64,000 bases of DNA from Sediminibacterium sp. C3 (GTDB taxonomy: Bacteria; Bacteroidota; Bacteroidia; Chitinophagales; Chitinophagaceae), in contig NZ_KI669560.1 of NCBI RefSeq assembly GCF_000508085.1, forward strand, positions 1,543,148 through 1,607,147, written 5' to 3'. A program made the translations under genes and the position numbers. The notes under the pieces are model-generated. The model saw nothing but the letters and a program-made list of their open reading frames with translations. It was not told the DNA's origin and ran no database searches. The stretch's first letter is position 1, and every line of letters begins with the position of its first letter. Positions 37,323 through 46,911 of this stretch are shown here, one piece after another.

Positions 37323-37403
37323 ACCTTCCCTTCGCAGGAATTACCCTGTTCAGGTTCAACGGGTATTTCTCAGCCAAAGCATACGCTTGAGCACCCCGAG
37401 GAC
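37323..37403 (-). promoter_or_regulatory. TPP riboswitch (THI element)
   Basis: On the minus strand the leader carries the conserved blocks in order: CTCGGGGTGC, GGCTGAGAAATACCC, TTGAACCTGA, ACAGGGTAATTCCTGCG, AAGGGAAGG. These match the thi-box pyrimidine- and pyrophosphate-binding arms. It ends about 70 bases before the receptor ATG, consistent with control of translation start or early termination. Confidence 0.95.
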
Positions 37404-37481
37404 TACACAAAAGTAAATCAATCTTTTTTAAATGGTTTGTAACTTTTACCTTGTTGAACCGTTTTATTCAAAATTGCAGTA

Positions 37482-38210
37482 ATGAAAAAACATGTTTTAT
37501 TCCTTATAGGCCTTTGTTGGGCTTTTCTGGCCTTTTCACAGGAAGAAAAAAAGCTGGTATTCGATGCAAATGCTCAACCCAGGTCGGTTGGGTCTTTTTC
37601 CGGTATTGAAATATCAGGGGCAATTAGTTTGTATTTATCTCAGGGTAAAGAATCTGCAGTAGCGGTAAGTGCCAGCGATGCGGAGTTATTGGAAAAGATC
37701 AGAACAGTTGTTCGGAACAATGTTTTGTATATTTCTTTGGATACCAAGGGAATAAACTGGAAGAAGTGGGGAAACACCGGAATCAAGGCTTATGTAACAT
37801 TTGATGAGCTTACCAAGTTAGAGGCTTCAGGTGCTTGTAATATTAAAACTGCCAGTGCCATGAAATTGGATGATCTCAAAATACAATTGTCCGGGGCTTC
37901 AGATTTTACTGGTGAAATAGAATTAGGAAACCTGAGGGTAGATCTAAGCGGCGCTTCACAGGCCAATCTGAAAGGGAAAGCAGAAAAAACACAAATGATT
38001 GCTAGTGGTGCCAGTTCTATTAAGTCATTTGATTTAGTGAGTAATTATTGTAAGATTGATGCCAGTGGTGCTTCTTCCATTCGTGTAAATGTAGCCAAGG
38101 AAATAAGTGCGGAAGCCAGCGGTGCCAGCAGTATTCAATACAAAGGCGAAGCCATCATCAAGGATTTTAACAGCAGCGGTGCATCTTCCGTTAAAAGAAA
38201 GAATGACTGA
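37482..38210 (+). CDS. Exported DUF2807 (head GIN domain) protein
   Basis: 242 residues with a signal peptide (LIGLCWAFLAFSQ). The mature part is a right-handed beta-helix-like array of the putative auto-transporter adhesin head GIN type: FSGIEISGAISLYLSQG, LEASGACNIKTASAM, IQLSGASDFTG, VDLSGASQANLKG and repeated ASGASSI turns. These repeats give a flat beta surface. Function unknown; the adhesin name is historical. Confidence 0.88.
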   Translation: MKKHVLFLIGLCWAFLAFSQEEKKLVFDANAQPRSVGSFSGIEISGAISLYLSQGKESAVAVSASDAELLEKIRTVVRNNVLYISLDTKGINWKKWGNTGIKAYVTFDELTKLEASGACNIKTASAMKLDDLKIQLSGASDFTGEIELGNLRVDLSGASQANLKGKAEKTQMIASGASSIKSFDLVSNYCKIDASGASSIRVNVAKEISAEASGASSIQYKGEAIIKDFNSSGASSVKRKND

Positions 38211-38268
38211 TTTTTAAATATTATTTGGAAAAAGACTTGCAAAGACGTAATTTTGCAATCCAATACAT

Positions 38269-38340
<72 letters not shown>

Positions 38341-38346
38341 CAACTC

Positions 38347-38370
38347 AAAGGCCCTTTTGGGGCCTTTTTT
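38347..38370 (+). terminator. Intrinsic terminator after tRNA-fMet
   Basis: aaaggccc / gggcctttttt hairpin followed by T residues, six bases past the tRNA. Confidence 0.8.
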
Positions 38371-38427
38371 CGTTTAACTACCCAGAGCCGGGCAAAATTT
38401 TGCCCGAATAATGAGTAAATTCAAAAA

Positions 38428-39300
38428 GTGAAAGCAGGATTTGTAAACATATTTGGAAAACCGAACGCGGGTAAAAGCACACTCCTCAATGCATTAATTG
38501 GGGAGAAGATGGCTATTGTTTCTCCAAAAGTTCAGACGACTCGTCATAGAATCAAGGCTTTTTTGAATAAACCGGGTGAGTACCAGATTATTTTTTCGGA
38601 CACTCCGGGCATTATTGATCCTAAATACAAGCTGCATCAGAAAATGATGGATTCTGTAAAAGGAGCTCTGGAAGATGCAGATCTGGCTTTATTGATGGTA
38701 GATGCCAATGACAATTTAGAGGATTGCGATGCCATTTTCTCTGCTTTGAAGCTGAAAGTTCCGGCATTGGTTTTATTGAATAAAATTGATATTGCAGGCA
38801 ATGGAAAAATTGCAGAAGCAGAAGCTTTTTTTGCCAATAAGCCCTATTGTAAGCAACTTATTAAAATTGGAGCATTACAGAAATTGCATTTGAATAAACT
38901 ATTGAATGTAATTGTTGAAAACCTGCCGGAGGGTCTTCCCTTTTATGATGAAGATGACCTTAGTGATTTACCAACCCGTTTCTTTGTATCGGAGATGATT
39001 CGTGAAAAAATTTACGAGTTGTTTGCAGATGAGATACCTTATCATACAGCAGTTATGGTGAACGAATACAAGGATAAGGGTAACATTATAAAAATTCAGG
39101 CTGATATTATTGTGCATAGGGAAACCCAGAAAGCGATAATTCTGGGTGAGAAGGGAATCATGATTAGACAGATTGGAATTAAAGCCAGAAAAGACATTGA
39201 AGCATTTGTTCAGAAAAAAATATTTTTGGAGTTGTTCGTTAAAGTAAGACCTAAGTGGCGCGATAACGACCTTCAGTTAAAAGAATATGGTTACCAGTAA
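38428..39300 (+). CDS. era: GTPase Era
   Basis: 290-residue GTPase needed for 16S rRNA maturation and 30S assembly. The G domain motifs are GKPNAGKSTLLNAL, DTPGI and LNKIDIA. The C-terminal KH domain (HRETQKAIILGEKGIMIRQI) binds the 3' end of 16S rRNA. The start is GTG at 38428, giving the usual KAGFVNIFGKPN opening. It is followed by der, a second ribosome-assembly GTPase, after 35 bases. Confidence 0.96.
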   Translation: MKAGFVNIFGKPNAGKSTLLNALIGEKMAIVSPKVQTTRHRIKAFLNKPGEYQIIFSDTPGIIDPKYKLHQKMMDSVKGALEDADLALLMVDANDNLEDCDAIFSALKLKVPALVLLNKIDIAGNGKIAEAEAFFANKPYCKQLIKIGALQKLHLNKLLNVIVENLPEGLPFYDEDDLSDLPTRFFVSEMIREKIYELFADEIPYHTAVMVNEYKDKGNIIKIQADIIVHRETQKAIILGEKGIMIRQIGIKARKDIEAFVQKKIFLELFVKVRPKWRDNDLQLKEYGYQ

Positions 39301-39335
39301 TGGTAACTGATTGCCTCAACCAGAATTAAATAAAA

Positions 39336-40649
39336 ATGAGTTACACTGTTGCTATTGTAGGCAGACCCAATGTAGGAAAAAGTACTTTTTTTAATCGCTT
39401 GTTAGAACAGCGTAAAGCCATTGTTGATGACATAAGCGGGGTTACCAGAGATCGCCAGTACGGTGTGGCAGACTGGAATGGAAAAACTTTTAACCTGATT
39501 GATACCGGCGGTTTTGTTCCCCAAAGTGAAGATATATTTGAAGTAGAAATTAGAAAGCAGGTAAAAATTGCCATTGAGGAAGCCAATGCAATCATTTTTA
39601 TGGTTGACGTTGCAACGGGTATTACCGATCTTGATGAAGCAATGGCAGATTTGTTGCGCAGAACCAGTAAGCCTGTTTTTGTAGTGGTTAATAAAGTAGA
39701 CAATGGTACCCGTGAACTGGAAGCCGCTGAGTTTTATAGTTTAGGTTTTGAAAATACCTTTTTCATCAGCAGTATTTCCGGAAGTGGTACTGGTGATTTA
39801 CTAGATGGTGTTGTTGCGAATATTTCCGAAGAAGAAGGGGCAGAAAAATCAGTTGATGATGCACTGCCGAAGTTTGCCATTATTGGTCAGCCCAATGTGG
39901 GGAAGTCTTCTCTATTGAACGCTTTGATTGGCGAGGAGAGAACCATTGTTAGTGATATTGCTGGAACCACCAGGGATACCATTCATACACACTATAAATT
40001 ATTTCAGAAAGAATTCATGCTGATTGATACGGCTGGTATCCGCAAAAAAAGCAAAGAGAAAGATGACCTGGAATTCTATTCTATCATCCGTGCTATTAAA
40101 GCTATGGATGAAGCAGATGTATGTTTGCTGGTTATTGATGCTCATAAGGGTATAACTGCACAGGATATTTCTATTTTTAGCTTAGCTGCCAGAAAGGGCA
40201 AAGGAATTGTTGTTCTGGTAAATAAGTGGGATCTGATTGAAAAAGAAACCAATACTGCCCGTGATTATGAAAAAGTATTGAAACAAAAAATGGCACCCTT
40301 TACTGATGTTCCGGTTCTATTTATTTCAGTAGTGGAAAAAACCAGAATTTTCAAAGCTATTGAAATGGGACTTGAAGTTTTTGAAAACAGAAAGAGAAAA
40401 GTAACTACTTCTGAATTGAACGAAGTGATGTTAAAGGCGGTAGAAAATTACCATGCTCCTGTAGTTAGAGGGCACTCAATAAAGATTAAGTTTGTTACTC
40501 AACTGCCAACACCGGTTCCTTCTTTTGCCTTTTTTACCAATTTCCCGGATGATATTAAAATGCCATATAAGAATTATCTGGAGAATCAACTGAGGGCTAA
40601 TTTTAACTTCAAAGGGGTCCCAATTCGCATATTCTTCCGTAAAAAATAA
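39336..40649 (+). CDS. der: Ribosome-associated GTPase Der (EngA)
   Basis: 437 residues with two tandem G domains, each with Walker A (GRPNVGKSTFFNRL and GQPNVGKSSLLNAL), DTGG / DTAG switch motifs and NKVD / NKWD specificity motifs, then the KH-like C-terminal domain. It acts in 50S subunit assembly. It follows era at a short distance, so the two are probably co-transcribed. Confidence 0.97.
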   Translation: MSYTVAIVGRPNVGKSTFFNRLLEQRKAIVDDISGVTRDRQYGVADWNGKTFNLIDTGGFVPQSEDIFEVEIRKQVKIAIEEANAIIFMVDVATGITDLDEAMADLLRRTSKPVFVVVNKVDNGTRELEAAEFYSLGFENTFFISSISGSGTGDLLDGVVANISEEEGAEKSVDDALPKFAIIGQPNVGKSSLLNALIGEERTIVSDIAGTTRDTIHTHYKLFQKEFMLIDTAGIRKKSKEKDDLEFYSIIRAIKAMDEADVCLLVIDAHKGITAQDISIFSLAARKGKGIVVLVNKWDLIEKETNTARDYEKVLKQKMAPFTDVPVLFISVVEKTRIFKAIEMGLEVFENRKRKVTTSELNEVMLKAVENYHAPVVRGHSIKIKFVTQLPTPVPSFAFFTNFPDDIKMPYKNYLENQLRANFNFKGVPIRIFFRKK

Positions 40650-40663
40650 AAATTTTAAGAAAA

Positions 40664-40697
40664 TTTTGGCAAAAATCATCTTAAAACCCTATTTTTG
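40664..40697 (+). promoter_or_regulatory. Promoter of the repeat lipoprotein gene
   Basis: TTTTG at 40664-40668, 21 bases, then TATTTTTG at 40690-40697; fits the Bacteroidota -33/-7 pattern slightly wide of the usual 19. The ATG follows about 31 bases later. Confidence 0.6.
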
Positions 40698-40728
40698 CGA
40701 CCAAATAAAAAACCCAAAAACAAGTACA

Positions 40729-40911
40729 ATGAAAAAAGTATTCGCAATTCTGGCTGTAGCAGGTTTAATGACTGCTTGTAACAACGCTGAAACAACTGAA
40801 GCAACTGCTGACACTGCTGCTGCAACTGTAGACACTGCTGCTGCAACTGTAGACACAACTGCTGCAACTGTTGATACAACTGCTGCTGCTGTAGACACAA
40901 CCAAGAAATAG
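40729..40911 (+). CDS. Small repeat-rich lipoprotein
   Basis: 60 residues from the ATG at 40729. A short signal with lipobox LMTAC puts the lipidated Cys at residue 17. The rest is built of about four seven-residue repeats of the type AATVDTT, rich in Ala, Thr, Val and Asp, ending DTTKK. It has its own promoter and a strong terminator, so it is a stand-alone transcript. Low-complexity acidic mini-lipoproteins like this recur in Bacteroidota, but I know no function. Confidence 0.8.
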   Translation: MKKVFAILAVAGLMTACNNAETTEATADTAAATVDTAAATVDTTAATVDTTAAAVDTTKK

Positions 40912-40954
40912 TAAATACAAGTACTCGTTACTAATATTACTTCTTGCAAGAAGG

Positions 40955-40986
40955 TCCTCCCGATACAAATCGGGAGGATTTTTTTT
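40955..40986 (+). terminator. Intrinsic terminator after the repeat lipoprotein
   Basis: Perfect 10-bp stem (tcctcccgat / atcgggagga), loop acaa, then eight T. Confidence 0.9.
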
Positions 40987-41106
40987 GTGTCAGTTTGTAC
41001 TTTTTCCTGGCCTCTTTGGCAGATGGCATCAATATTGTACTTTATTCTGCCCGGCCAGAAATTGGGTGGTGAGATCATTTTTGTGACATTTTGACTAAAG
41101 AAAATT

Positions 41107-43509
41107 ATGGATAAGAGAAAAATATTATTTAAAGCAGAGGATGAAACGGATTTTATGCCGATTCTCCCTATTGGTGAGCAGGATGGAGATATGGATAATG
41201 AATTGGAAATACCAAATGAGTTGCCAATTCTGCCGTTAAGAAATACGGTTTTGTTTCCGGGAGTTGTGTTGCCTATTACGGTAGGTAGGGACAAAAGTAT
41301 CAAGGCGGTTAGCGATGTTTATAAATCTGACAAATTAATTGGGGTAATTGCTCAAACAGATGCAAACATTGAAGAACCTGAGCCCAAGGATCTATGCAAG
41401 ATTGGTACGGTTGCCAAAATTGTAAAACTAATAAAGATGCCTGATGGTGGCACTACCATTATTATTCAGGGAAAGAAAAGATTTGAGTGGCTGGAAATGA
41501 TTAGTGACGATCCTTATTTTAAGGCAAGCATCCGTCTATTTAATGAAAATGAAGCACCAGCTAAAGACGATTTTAAAGCCTACGTAAGTACTATAAAAGA
41601 TCTGGCAGCACAAATTATTCAGCTGTCTCCGAATTTACCTACAGAAGCTTCTATTATCTTAAAAAATATTGAGAACCCTGCTTTCCTGATTAACTTCGTT
41701 AGCAATAATTTGAACAGCGATTTACAAGAGAAGCAATCCTTACTTGAAATCAACGATATTACAGAGCGTGCTGTGAAACTCGTGCAAATTCTGCAAAGGG
41801 AATTACAGTTTGCAGAATTGAAAGACAAGGTTACCAATAAGACCCGAACTGAATTGGATAAGCAGCAGAGAGACTATTTTCTACAACAGCAACTCAAAAG
41901 TATCAAGGAAGAATTAGGAGGTGATACCAATGAGCGGGAAATAGCAGAAATGAAGAAAAAGGCCGAGACCAAAAAATGGTCTGAAGCAGCAAAGAATGCA
42001 TTTAATACCGGTATACAGAAACTGGAAAGAATGCATGCGTCTACACCAGATTACTCGGTAGTATATAACCACCTCGATTTAATGCTGGATCTTCCCTGGG
42101 AAGAATACACCAACGATAATTATGATTTAAAAAATGCACAGAAGGTACTGGATATTGACCATTATGGCATGACGAAAATCAAAAGCAGAATTCTTGAATA
42201 CCTTGCAGTATTAAAACTTAAGGGAGACATGAAAAGTCCAATTCTTTGTTTCCTTGGACCTCCCGGAATTGGAAAAACCTCCTTGGGTAAATCAATTGCA
42301 CATGCAATAGGAAGAAAATATGTTCGACTTAGTTTAGGTGGTCTTCACGATGAAAGCGAAATCAGGGGGCATCGTAAAACCTATATTGGTGCTATGCCCG
42401 GAAGAATTTTGCAGAATATTCGAAAAGTAAAGACATCCAATCCTGTGATGATCCTGGATGAAATAGATAAAATTGGAGCTGATCATCGTGGAGATCCTTC
42501 CTCTGCCTTACTGGAAGTATTGGATCCTGAACAGAATCATACTTTTTATGATAATTATCTGGAACTGGAATACGACCTAAGCAAGGTATTGTTTATTGCC
42601 ACTGCCAATAATTTGCAGAACATTCAACCCGCGCTGAGAGACCGTTTGGAAATCATTGATCTGAGTGGATATGCAGTAGAAGAGAAACTGGAAATTGCCA
42701 AACGCCATCTGGTGCCAAAGCAAAAGGAGGCGCACGGTTTAGGGAAAGTGAATTTTAAAATAGCTGATAAGGTTCTGGAAAAAGTTATTGAACAATATAC
42801 TCGTGAAAGTGGAGTTCGTGAACTCGATAGACAGATTGCCTCCATCATGCGATACCAGGCAAAAGAAATGGCGCTGAAGGGAAAGGTAAAAATAAGTTTA
42901 AGTGCCGGAGATATTGAGAAAATTCTGGGTCAGCAGCGCTATAGTAATGAAATTTATAAAACAGCCAATATGCCCGGTGTAGTTGTGGGATTGGCCTGGA
43001 CTTATGTAGGCGGGGATATTTTGTTTATTGAAACCATTTTGAGTGAGGGTAAAGGAGATTTGAAGCTGACGGGAAATTTAGGCAATGTAATGAAAGAGAG
43101 TGCAACTACAGCATTGAGTTACATTCAGGCAAATTTCAAAAAGCTCGGTATAGATCCGGAATTATTCAAATCAAGGAATATACATATTCATGTTCCGGAA
43201 GGGGCGGTACCTAAGGATGGACCTAGTGCAGGCATAACCATGCTAACATCCATTACATCTGCCTTTACGGGACGAAAAGTAAAACCCTTCCTTGCCATGA
43301 CCGGAGAAATTACATTGAGAGGACAGGTATTGCCGGTTGGGGGGATAAAAGAAAAAGTGCTTGCTGCTAAAAGAGCCGGATTAAAGGAGATAGTACTTTG
43401 TCATTTGAATCAAAAAGACGTGGACGAAATTGACAGTAGTTTTATAAAGGGCCTGCATTTTCACTATGTTAAAACCATGCAACAGGTTATTGATTATGCT
43501 CTGTTATAA
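41107..43509 (+). CDS. lon: ATP-dependent protease Lon
   Basis: 800-residue LonA-type protease degrading damaged and regulatory proteins. The N-terminal substrate domain (LPILPLRNTVLFPGVVLPI) is followed by the AAA+ module (GPPGIGKTSLGKSIA, Walker B VMILDEIDKIG). The protease domain has catalytic Ser in PKDGPSAGITM and Lys in KEKVLAAKRAG. The ATG at 41107 gives an acidic N-terminal extension common in Bacteroidota. porQ starts shortly after its stop. Confidence 0.97.
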   Translation: MDKRKILFKAEDETDFMPILPIGEQDGDMDNELEIPNELPILPLRNTVLFPGVVLPITVGRDKSIKAVSDVYKSDKLIGVIAQTDANIEEPEPKDLCKIGTVAKIVKLIKMPDGGTTIIIQGKKRFEWLEMISDDPYFKASIRLFNENEAPAKDDFKAYVSTIKDLAAQIIQLSPNLPTEASIILKNIENPAFLINFVSNNLNSDLQEKQSLLEINDITERAVKLVQILQRELQFAELKDKVTNKTRTELDKQQRDYFLQQQLKSIKEELGGDTNEREIAEMKKKAETKKWSEAAKNAFNTGIQKLERMHASTPDYSVVYNHLDLMLDLPWEEYTNDNYDLKNAQKVLDIDHYGMTKIKSRILEYLAVLKLKGDMKSPILCFLGPPGIGKTSLGKSIAHAIGRKYVRLSLGGLHDESEIRGHRKTYIGAMPGRILQNIRKVKTSNPVMILDEIDKIGADHRGDPSSALLEVLDPEQNHTFYDNYLELEYDLSKVLFIATANNLQNIQPALRDRLEIIDLSGYAVEEKLEIAKRHLVPKQKEAHGLGKVNFKIADKVLEKVIEQYTRESGVRELDRQIASIMRYQAKEMALKGKVKISLSAGDIEKILGQQRYSNEIYKTANMPGVVVGLAWTYVGGDILFIETILSEGKGDLKLTGNLGNVMKESATTALSYIQANFKKLGIDPELFKSRNIHIHVPEGAVPKDGPSAGITMLTSITSAFTGRKVKPFLAMTGEITLRGQVLPVGGIKEKVLAAKRAGLKEIVLCHLNQKDVDEIDSSFIKGLHFHYVKTMQQVIDYALL

Positions 43510-43527
43510 TTGTACTTTTATAGCAGC

Positions 43528-44544
43528 ATGCATTTTTTAAAGATTCTACTATTATTTATATTCATTGCCACTGAGCTGAAAGCACAAACGCTTGGTGGCA
43601 ATGCTGTTTATAATTTTCTTACACAGCCTGGAGGTGCACAAATTGCGGCATTGGGTGGAACCAATATCAGTCATCAGTCAAATGATGTTTCTCTGGGATT
43701 AAGCAACCCCGCTTTGCTTAGAAGCACCATGCACCACCAGGTGGCTACTTCATTCAATGGTTTTTTAGCAGGAATCAATAATTATTCAGCTGTAACAGCA
43801 TTCAGTCAGTCTTCTTTAAACTGGGGGGCAGGAGTTCAGTTTCTGGATTATGGTTCCATCACACAAACAGACGCCTCAGGAACTGTTTTTGGTTCCATCA
43901 GGCCCCGTGATTTTGCCATACATCTAATGGCAAGTAAGCAGTACCGTGAACGATTTTATATCGGTACTACGCTGAAATTTATACAAAGTAATTATGGCCC
44001 CTTCCAGTCTTCAGGTATTGCTGTTGACGTTGGATTAACCTATCAGGATACTGCAAATCAGTGGCAGGCAGCTTTCCAAGTAAAGAATATGGGTACTCAG
44101 ATAAGTACCTACGGCGGGGGCATGAAAGAAGAACTTCCTTTTGATGTGCAGGCAGGAATCAGTAAACGACTAGCGAATGCTCCGATTCAGTTTTCTTTAA
44201 CTGCCCATAATTTACACCGCTTAAGAATATTATATAATGATACGACTTTCAATAGTTCCGAAGGTGATCTAAGGATAGCAGGAATTCTTCAAAAAACCTT
44301 TGCGCATTTGATTCTCTCTGCTCAGATATATATTGGAGATAAAGTTGAGGCAACCCTTGGTTATAATTTTCTTCGCAGGCAGGATTTGAATGTATTTAAT
44401 TCGGCGAGTGGATTAAATGGCTTAACTGCAGGTGCAGGATTTCTTCATAAAAAGCTGCATGTTCGGTATGCAACAGGCTTTTACCAGCAGCGCGTTTTTC
44501 ATCAGTTCACATTAAATTTATCCCTCACCGGCAAAGCCCTATAA
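43528..44544 (+). CDS. porQ: Type IX secretion system protein PorQ
   Basis: 338 residues from the ATG at 43528 (the open frame extends to a TTG at 43510). A signal peptide (ATELKAQ) is followed by TLGGNAVYNFLTQPGGAQIAALGG, the PorQ signature, and an outer-membrane barrel rich in alternating strands. PorQ belongs to the attachment complex of the T9SS together with PorU, PorV and PorZ. It lies 18 bases downstream of lon, possibly co-transcribed. Confidence 0.9.
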   Translation: MHFLKILLLFIFIATELKAQTLGGNAVYNFLTQPGGAQIAALGGTNISHQSNDVSLGLSNPALLRSTMHHQVATSFNGFLAGINNYSAVTAFSQSSLNWGAGVQFLDYGSITQTDASGTVFGSIRPRDFAIHLMASKQYRERFYIGTTLKFIQSNYGPFQSSGIAVDVGLTYQDTANQWQAAFQVKNMGTQISTYGGGMKEELPFDVQAGISKRLANAPIQFSLTAHNLHRLRILYNDTTFNSSEGDLRIAGILQKTFAHLILSAQIYIGDKVEATLGYNFLRRQDLNVFNSASGLNGLTAGAGFLHKKLHVRYATGFYQQRVFHQFTLNLSLTGKAL

Positions 44545-44580
44545 AAAAAGTCTCTGTATTGAATACAAAGACTTTTTTAT
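44544..44580. terminator. Bidirectional intrinsic terminator
   Basis: aaaaaagtct / agactttttt stem with additional inner pairing (tgtat / ataca), U runs on both strands, between the convergent porQ and aldehyde dehydrogenase genes. Confidence 0.8.
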
Positions 44581-44638
44581 TAGATAATTCACAAGTTACA
44601 TCCCGAATAGAACAGAGATGAATTTGTAATTATGCTAT

Positions 44639-46162
44639 TTAGAAATCAAATTTGATACCCTGAGCCAATGGCAAATTGGTTCCGTAATTTATGGTATTGG
44701 TTTGTCTGCGCATATACGCTTTCCATGCATCACTGCCACTTTCTCTGCCTCCTCCGGTTTCTTTTTCCCCTCCGAATGCGCCACCAATTTCGGCACCACT
44801 GGTACCAATATTTACGTTAGCAATACCACAATCACTTCCATTGGCAGAAAGGAATAGTTCTGCCTCTCTTAAATTCAGTGTCATGATAGCTGAAGAAAGA
44901 CCCTGAGGAACATTGTTCTGCATTTCTATGGCTTCATTCAGATCCTTGTACTTCATAACATATAAGATAGGGGCAAATGTTTCGTGTTGTACAATAGCAA
45001 GTTCATTGGTAACTTCGGCAATACATGGTTTTACATAGCAGCCGCTTTCATAACCGGCTCCCGAAAGAACACCACCCTCCACAATAAATTTACCTCCCTG
45101 AGCCTTGCATTGTTCAATGGAATTCAGGTACATAGTAACTGCATCTTTATCAATCAATGGTCCTACGTGATTCTGTGAATCAAGAGGATTTCCGATTTTT
45201 AATTGAGCATAGGCTTTGGCAATTTTTTGTGTGAAAGCCTCGTATACCGATTCGTGAATAATCAATCTTCTGGTTGTAGTACATCTTTGACCTGCGGTTC
45301 CCACTGCTCCAAATACAGCACCAATCAATGACATGTCGAGGTCTGCGTCTTTGGAAATGATAATAGCATTGTTCCCACCCAATTCCAGAATACTCTTGCC
45401 TAACCTTCCTGCAACTGCCTTGCTTAATTCTTTACCCATTCTGGTAGATCCGGTTGCTGAAACCAGTGGAATTCTTGTATCGTGACTCAACCATTCACCC
45501 ACTTCACGTCCACCCTGGATCAGGCAGTTTACTCCTTCCGGTACATTGTTGGCTGCAAATACTTCGGCAATGATATTTTGAACAGCTACTCCGCACAAAG
45601 GTGTTTTTTCACTTGGTTTCCAGATGGTAGTATTACCACAAATCCAGGCTAGTGCAGCATTCCAGCTGAATACAGCAACAGGGAAATTAAATGCAGAAAT
45701 AATGGCAACAACACCCAACGGATGCCATTGCTCGTACATTCTGTGCTGCGGTCTTTCACTGTGCATGGTTAATCCATATAATTGGCGGGAAAGGCCAACT
45801 GCAAAATCACATATATCAATCATCTCCTGAACTTCACCGTATCCTTCCTGCAGACTCTTACCCATTTCATAGCTTACCAGTTTACCCAACGGTTCTTTCT
45901 TTGCTCTTAATGCTTCTCCAATCTGGCGAACGATTTCCCCTCTTTTAGGAGCAGGCCAGTTCCTCCATTCTTTAGCAGCAGCCAGGCTGGTTTGTACCAA
46001 CTGCTCATAGCTTTGCTGGTCTCCACTCTTTACTTCCCCAATTTCTTGCCCGTCTACCGGAGAAAAAGATTTGATTGCATTTCCATTGGCCGATAACCAT
46101 TGGGTGCCGGTTGAAACACCTTGATTTTTTTGTTGTAACCCCAGTTGCTGCAAGAATTCCAT
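44639..46162 (-). CDS. Aldehyde dehydrogenase, ALDH7 (antiquitin)-like
   Basis: 507-residue NAD(P)-dependent enzyme. Catalytic Cys is in GTAGQRCTTTRRL, the general-base Glu in SILELGGNNAIII, and the cofactor segment is SATGSTRMGKEL. The pattern FNFPVAVFSWNAALAWICGN and the C-terminal GGEKETGGGRESGSDAWK fit the alpha-aminoadipic semialdehyde dehydrogenase group, which works in lysine catabolism. The substrate is inferred from similarity only; no lysine pathway gene is nearby. Confidence 0.88.
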   Translation of the reverse strand: MEFLQQLGLQQKNQGVSTGTQWLSANGNAIKSFSPVDGQEIGEVKSGDQQSYEQLVQTSLAAAKEWRNWPAPKRGEIVRQIGEALRAKKEPLGKLVSYEMGKSLQEGYGEVQEMIDICDFAVGLSRQLYGLTMHSERPQHRMYEQWHPLGVVAIISAFNFPVAVFSWNAALAWICGNTTIWKPSEKTPLCGVAVQNIIAEVFAANNVPEGVNCLIQGGREVGEWLSHDTRIPLVSATGSTRMGKELSKAVAGRLGKSILELGGNNAIIISKDADLDMSLIGAVFGAVGTAGQRCTTTRRLIIHESVYEAFTQKIAKAYAQLKIGNPLDSQNHVGPLIDKDAVTMYLNSIEQCKAQGGKFIVEGGVLSGAGYESGCYVKPCIAEVTNELAIVQHETFAPILYVMKYKDLNEAIEMQNNVPQGLSSAIMTLNLREAELFLSANGSDCGIANVNIGTSGAEIGGAFGGEKETGGGRESGSDAWKAYMRRQTNTINYGTNLPLAQGIKFDF

Positions 46163-46212
46163 AACGAATGTGTTTTTTGCAAAGGTACATCCAAAAAATG
46201 GAATACCGGGGC

Positions 46213-46911
46213 TTAGGTCAGCTTCGAAATAGTCAGTAACTGATCATATACCTGATTATAACTGCTGCCAATGGGTACTTCTTTTCCTGATACCCAGATT
46301 TTTGATTTACTGAATTTTTCAATTCTGTGAGTGGGTACAATAAATGACCTATGAACCCGCAAAAAATCTCTGGCGGGCAATTTATCGCTGATGCTTTTTA
46401 ATGTCATCAGGGTTAACACAGGAGAGGGCTTTATGTAAATTTTAATATAATCATCCAGCGCTTCAATTAATTCAATATCCTTTAAATTGATTTTCATGAT
46501 TTCATAGTTCACTTTCACAAAAATGGAATTAAGCTGCAATTCCTGTGAACTTAAAAATTCCAGATATTCTTTTGCCTTGTAACAGGCTTTTAAAAAACGA
46601 TCATATTCAAAAGGTTTTAGCAGATAGTCAACTGCGTCAACAGAAAATCCATCTACCGCAAAGTCTTTATAGGCAGTTGTGAAAATGACAATTGGTTTTA
46701 TTGCTAAACTTTTATAAAACTGTAAACCATTGATATCTGGCATCTGAATGTCTAAGAACAATACATCTACTTTGTTTTCCTGCAAATAGGCTCTTGCCTC
46801 ATCCGTGTCCGTAAAAGTTTTTTCCAGTGTCAGAAAAGAAATCTTACTACAGTATTCCTGTACAACCTGAAGCGCCAATGGCTCATCGTCTATAGCAATA
46901 CATTTAATCAT
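46213..46911 (-). CDS. LytTR-family response regulator
   Basis: 232 residues: an N-terminal receiver with phospho-acceptor Asp in DVLFLDIQMPDINGL and Lys in VDYLLKPF, then a C-terminal LytTR DNA-binding domain (FVKVNYEIMKINLKDIELIE ... RVHRSFIVPTHRIEKFSKSK). Its start overlaps the end of the sensor kinase gene by four bases. Targets are unknown. Confidence 0.93.
   Translation of the reverse strand: MIKCIAIDDEPLALQVVQEYCSKISFLTLEKTFTDTDEARAYLQENKVDVLFLDIQMPDINGLQFYKSLAIKPIVIFTTAYKDFAVDGFSVDAVDYLLKPFEYDRFLKACYKAKEYLEFLSSQELQLNSIFVKVNYEIMKINLKDIELIEALDDYIKIYIKPSPVLTLMTLKSISDKLPARDFLRVHRSFIVPTHRIEKFSKSKIWVSGKEVPIGSSYNQVYDQLLTISKLT

Noticed and set aside
40790..40900. Possible CRISPR or tandem-repeat array
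   Set aside because: The period follows codons of a protein repeat and there are no spacers.
40689..41303. 204-residue minus-strand open frame across the repeat lipoprotein
   Set aside because: It is the antisense of low-complexity repeats plus a terminator and the lon start; it has no signal, domain or sensible start.
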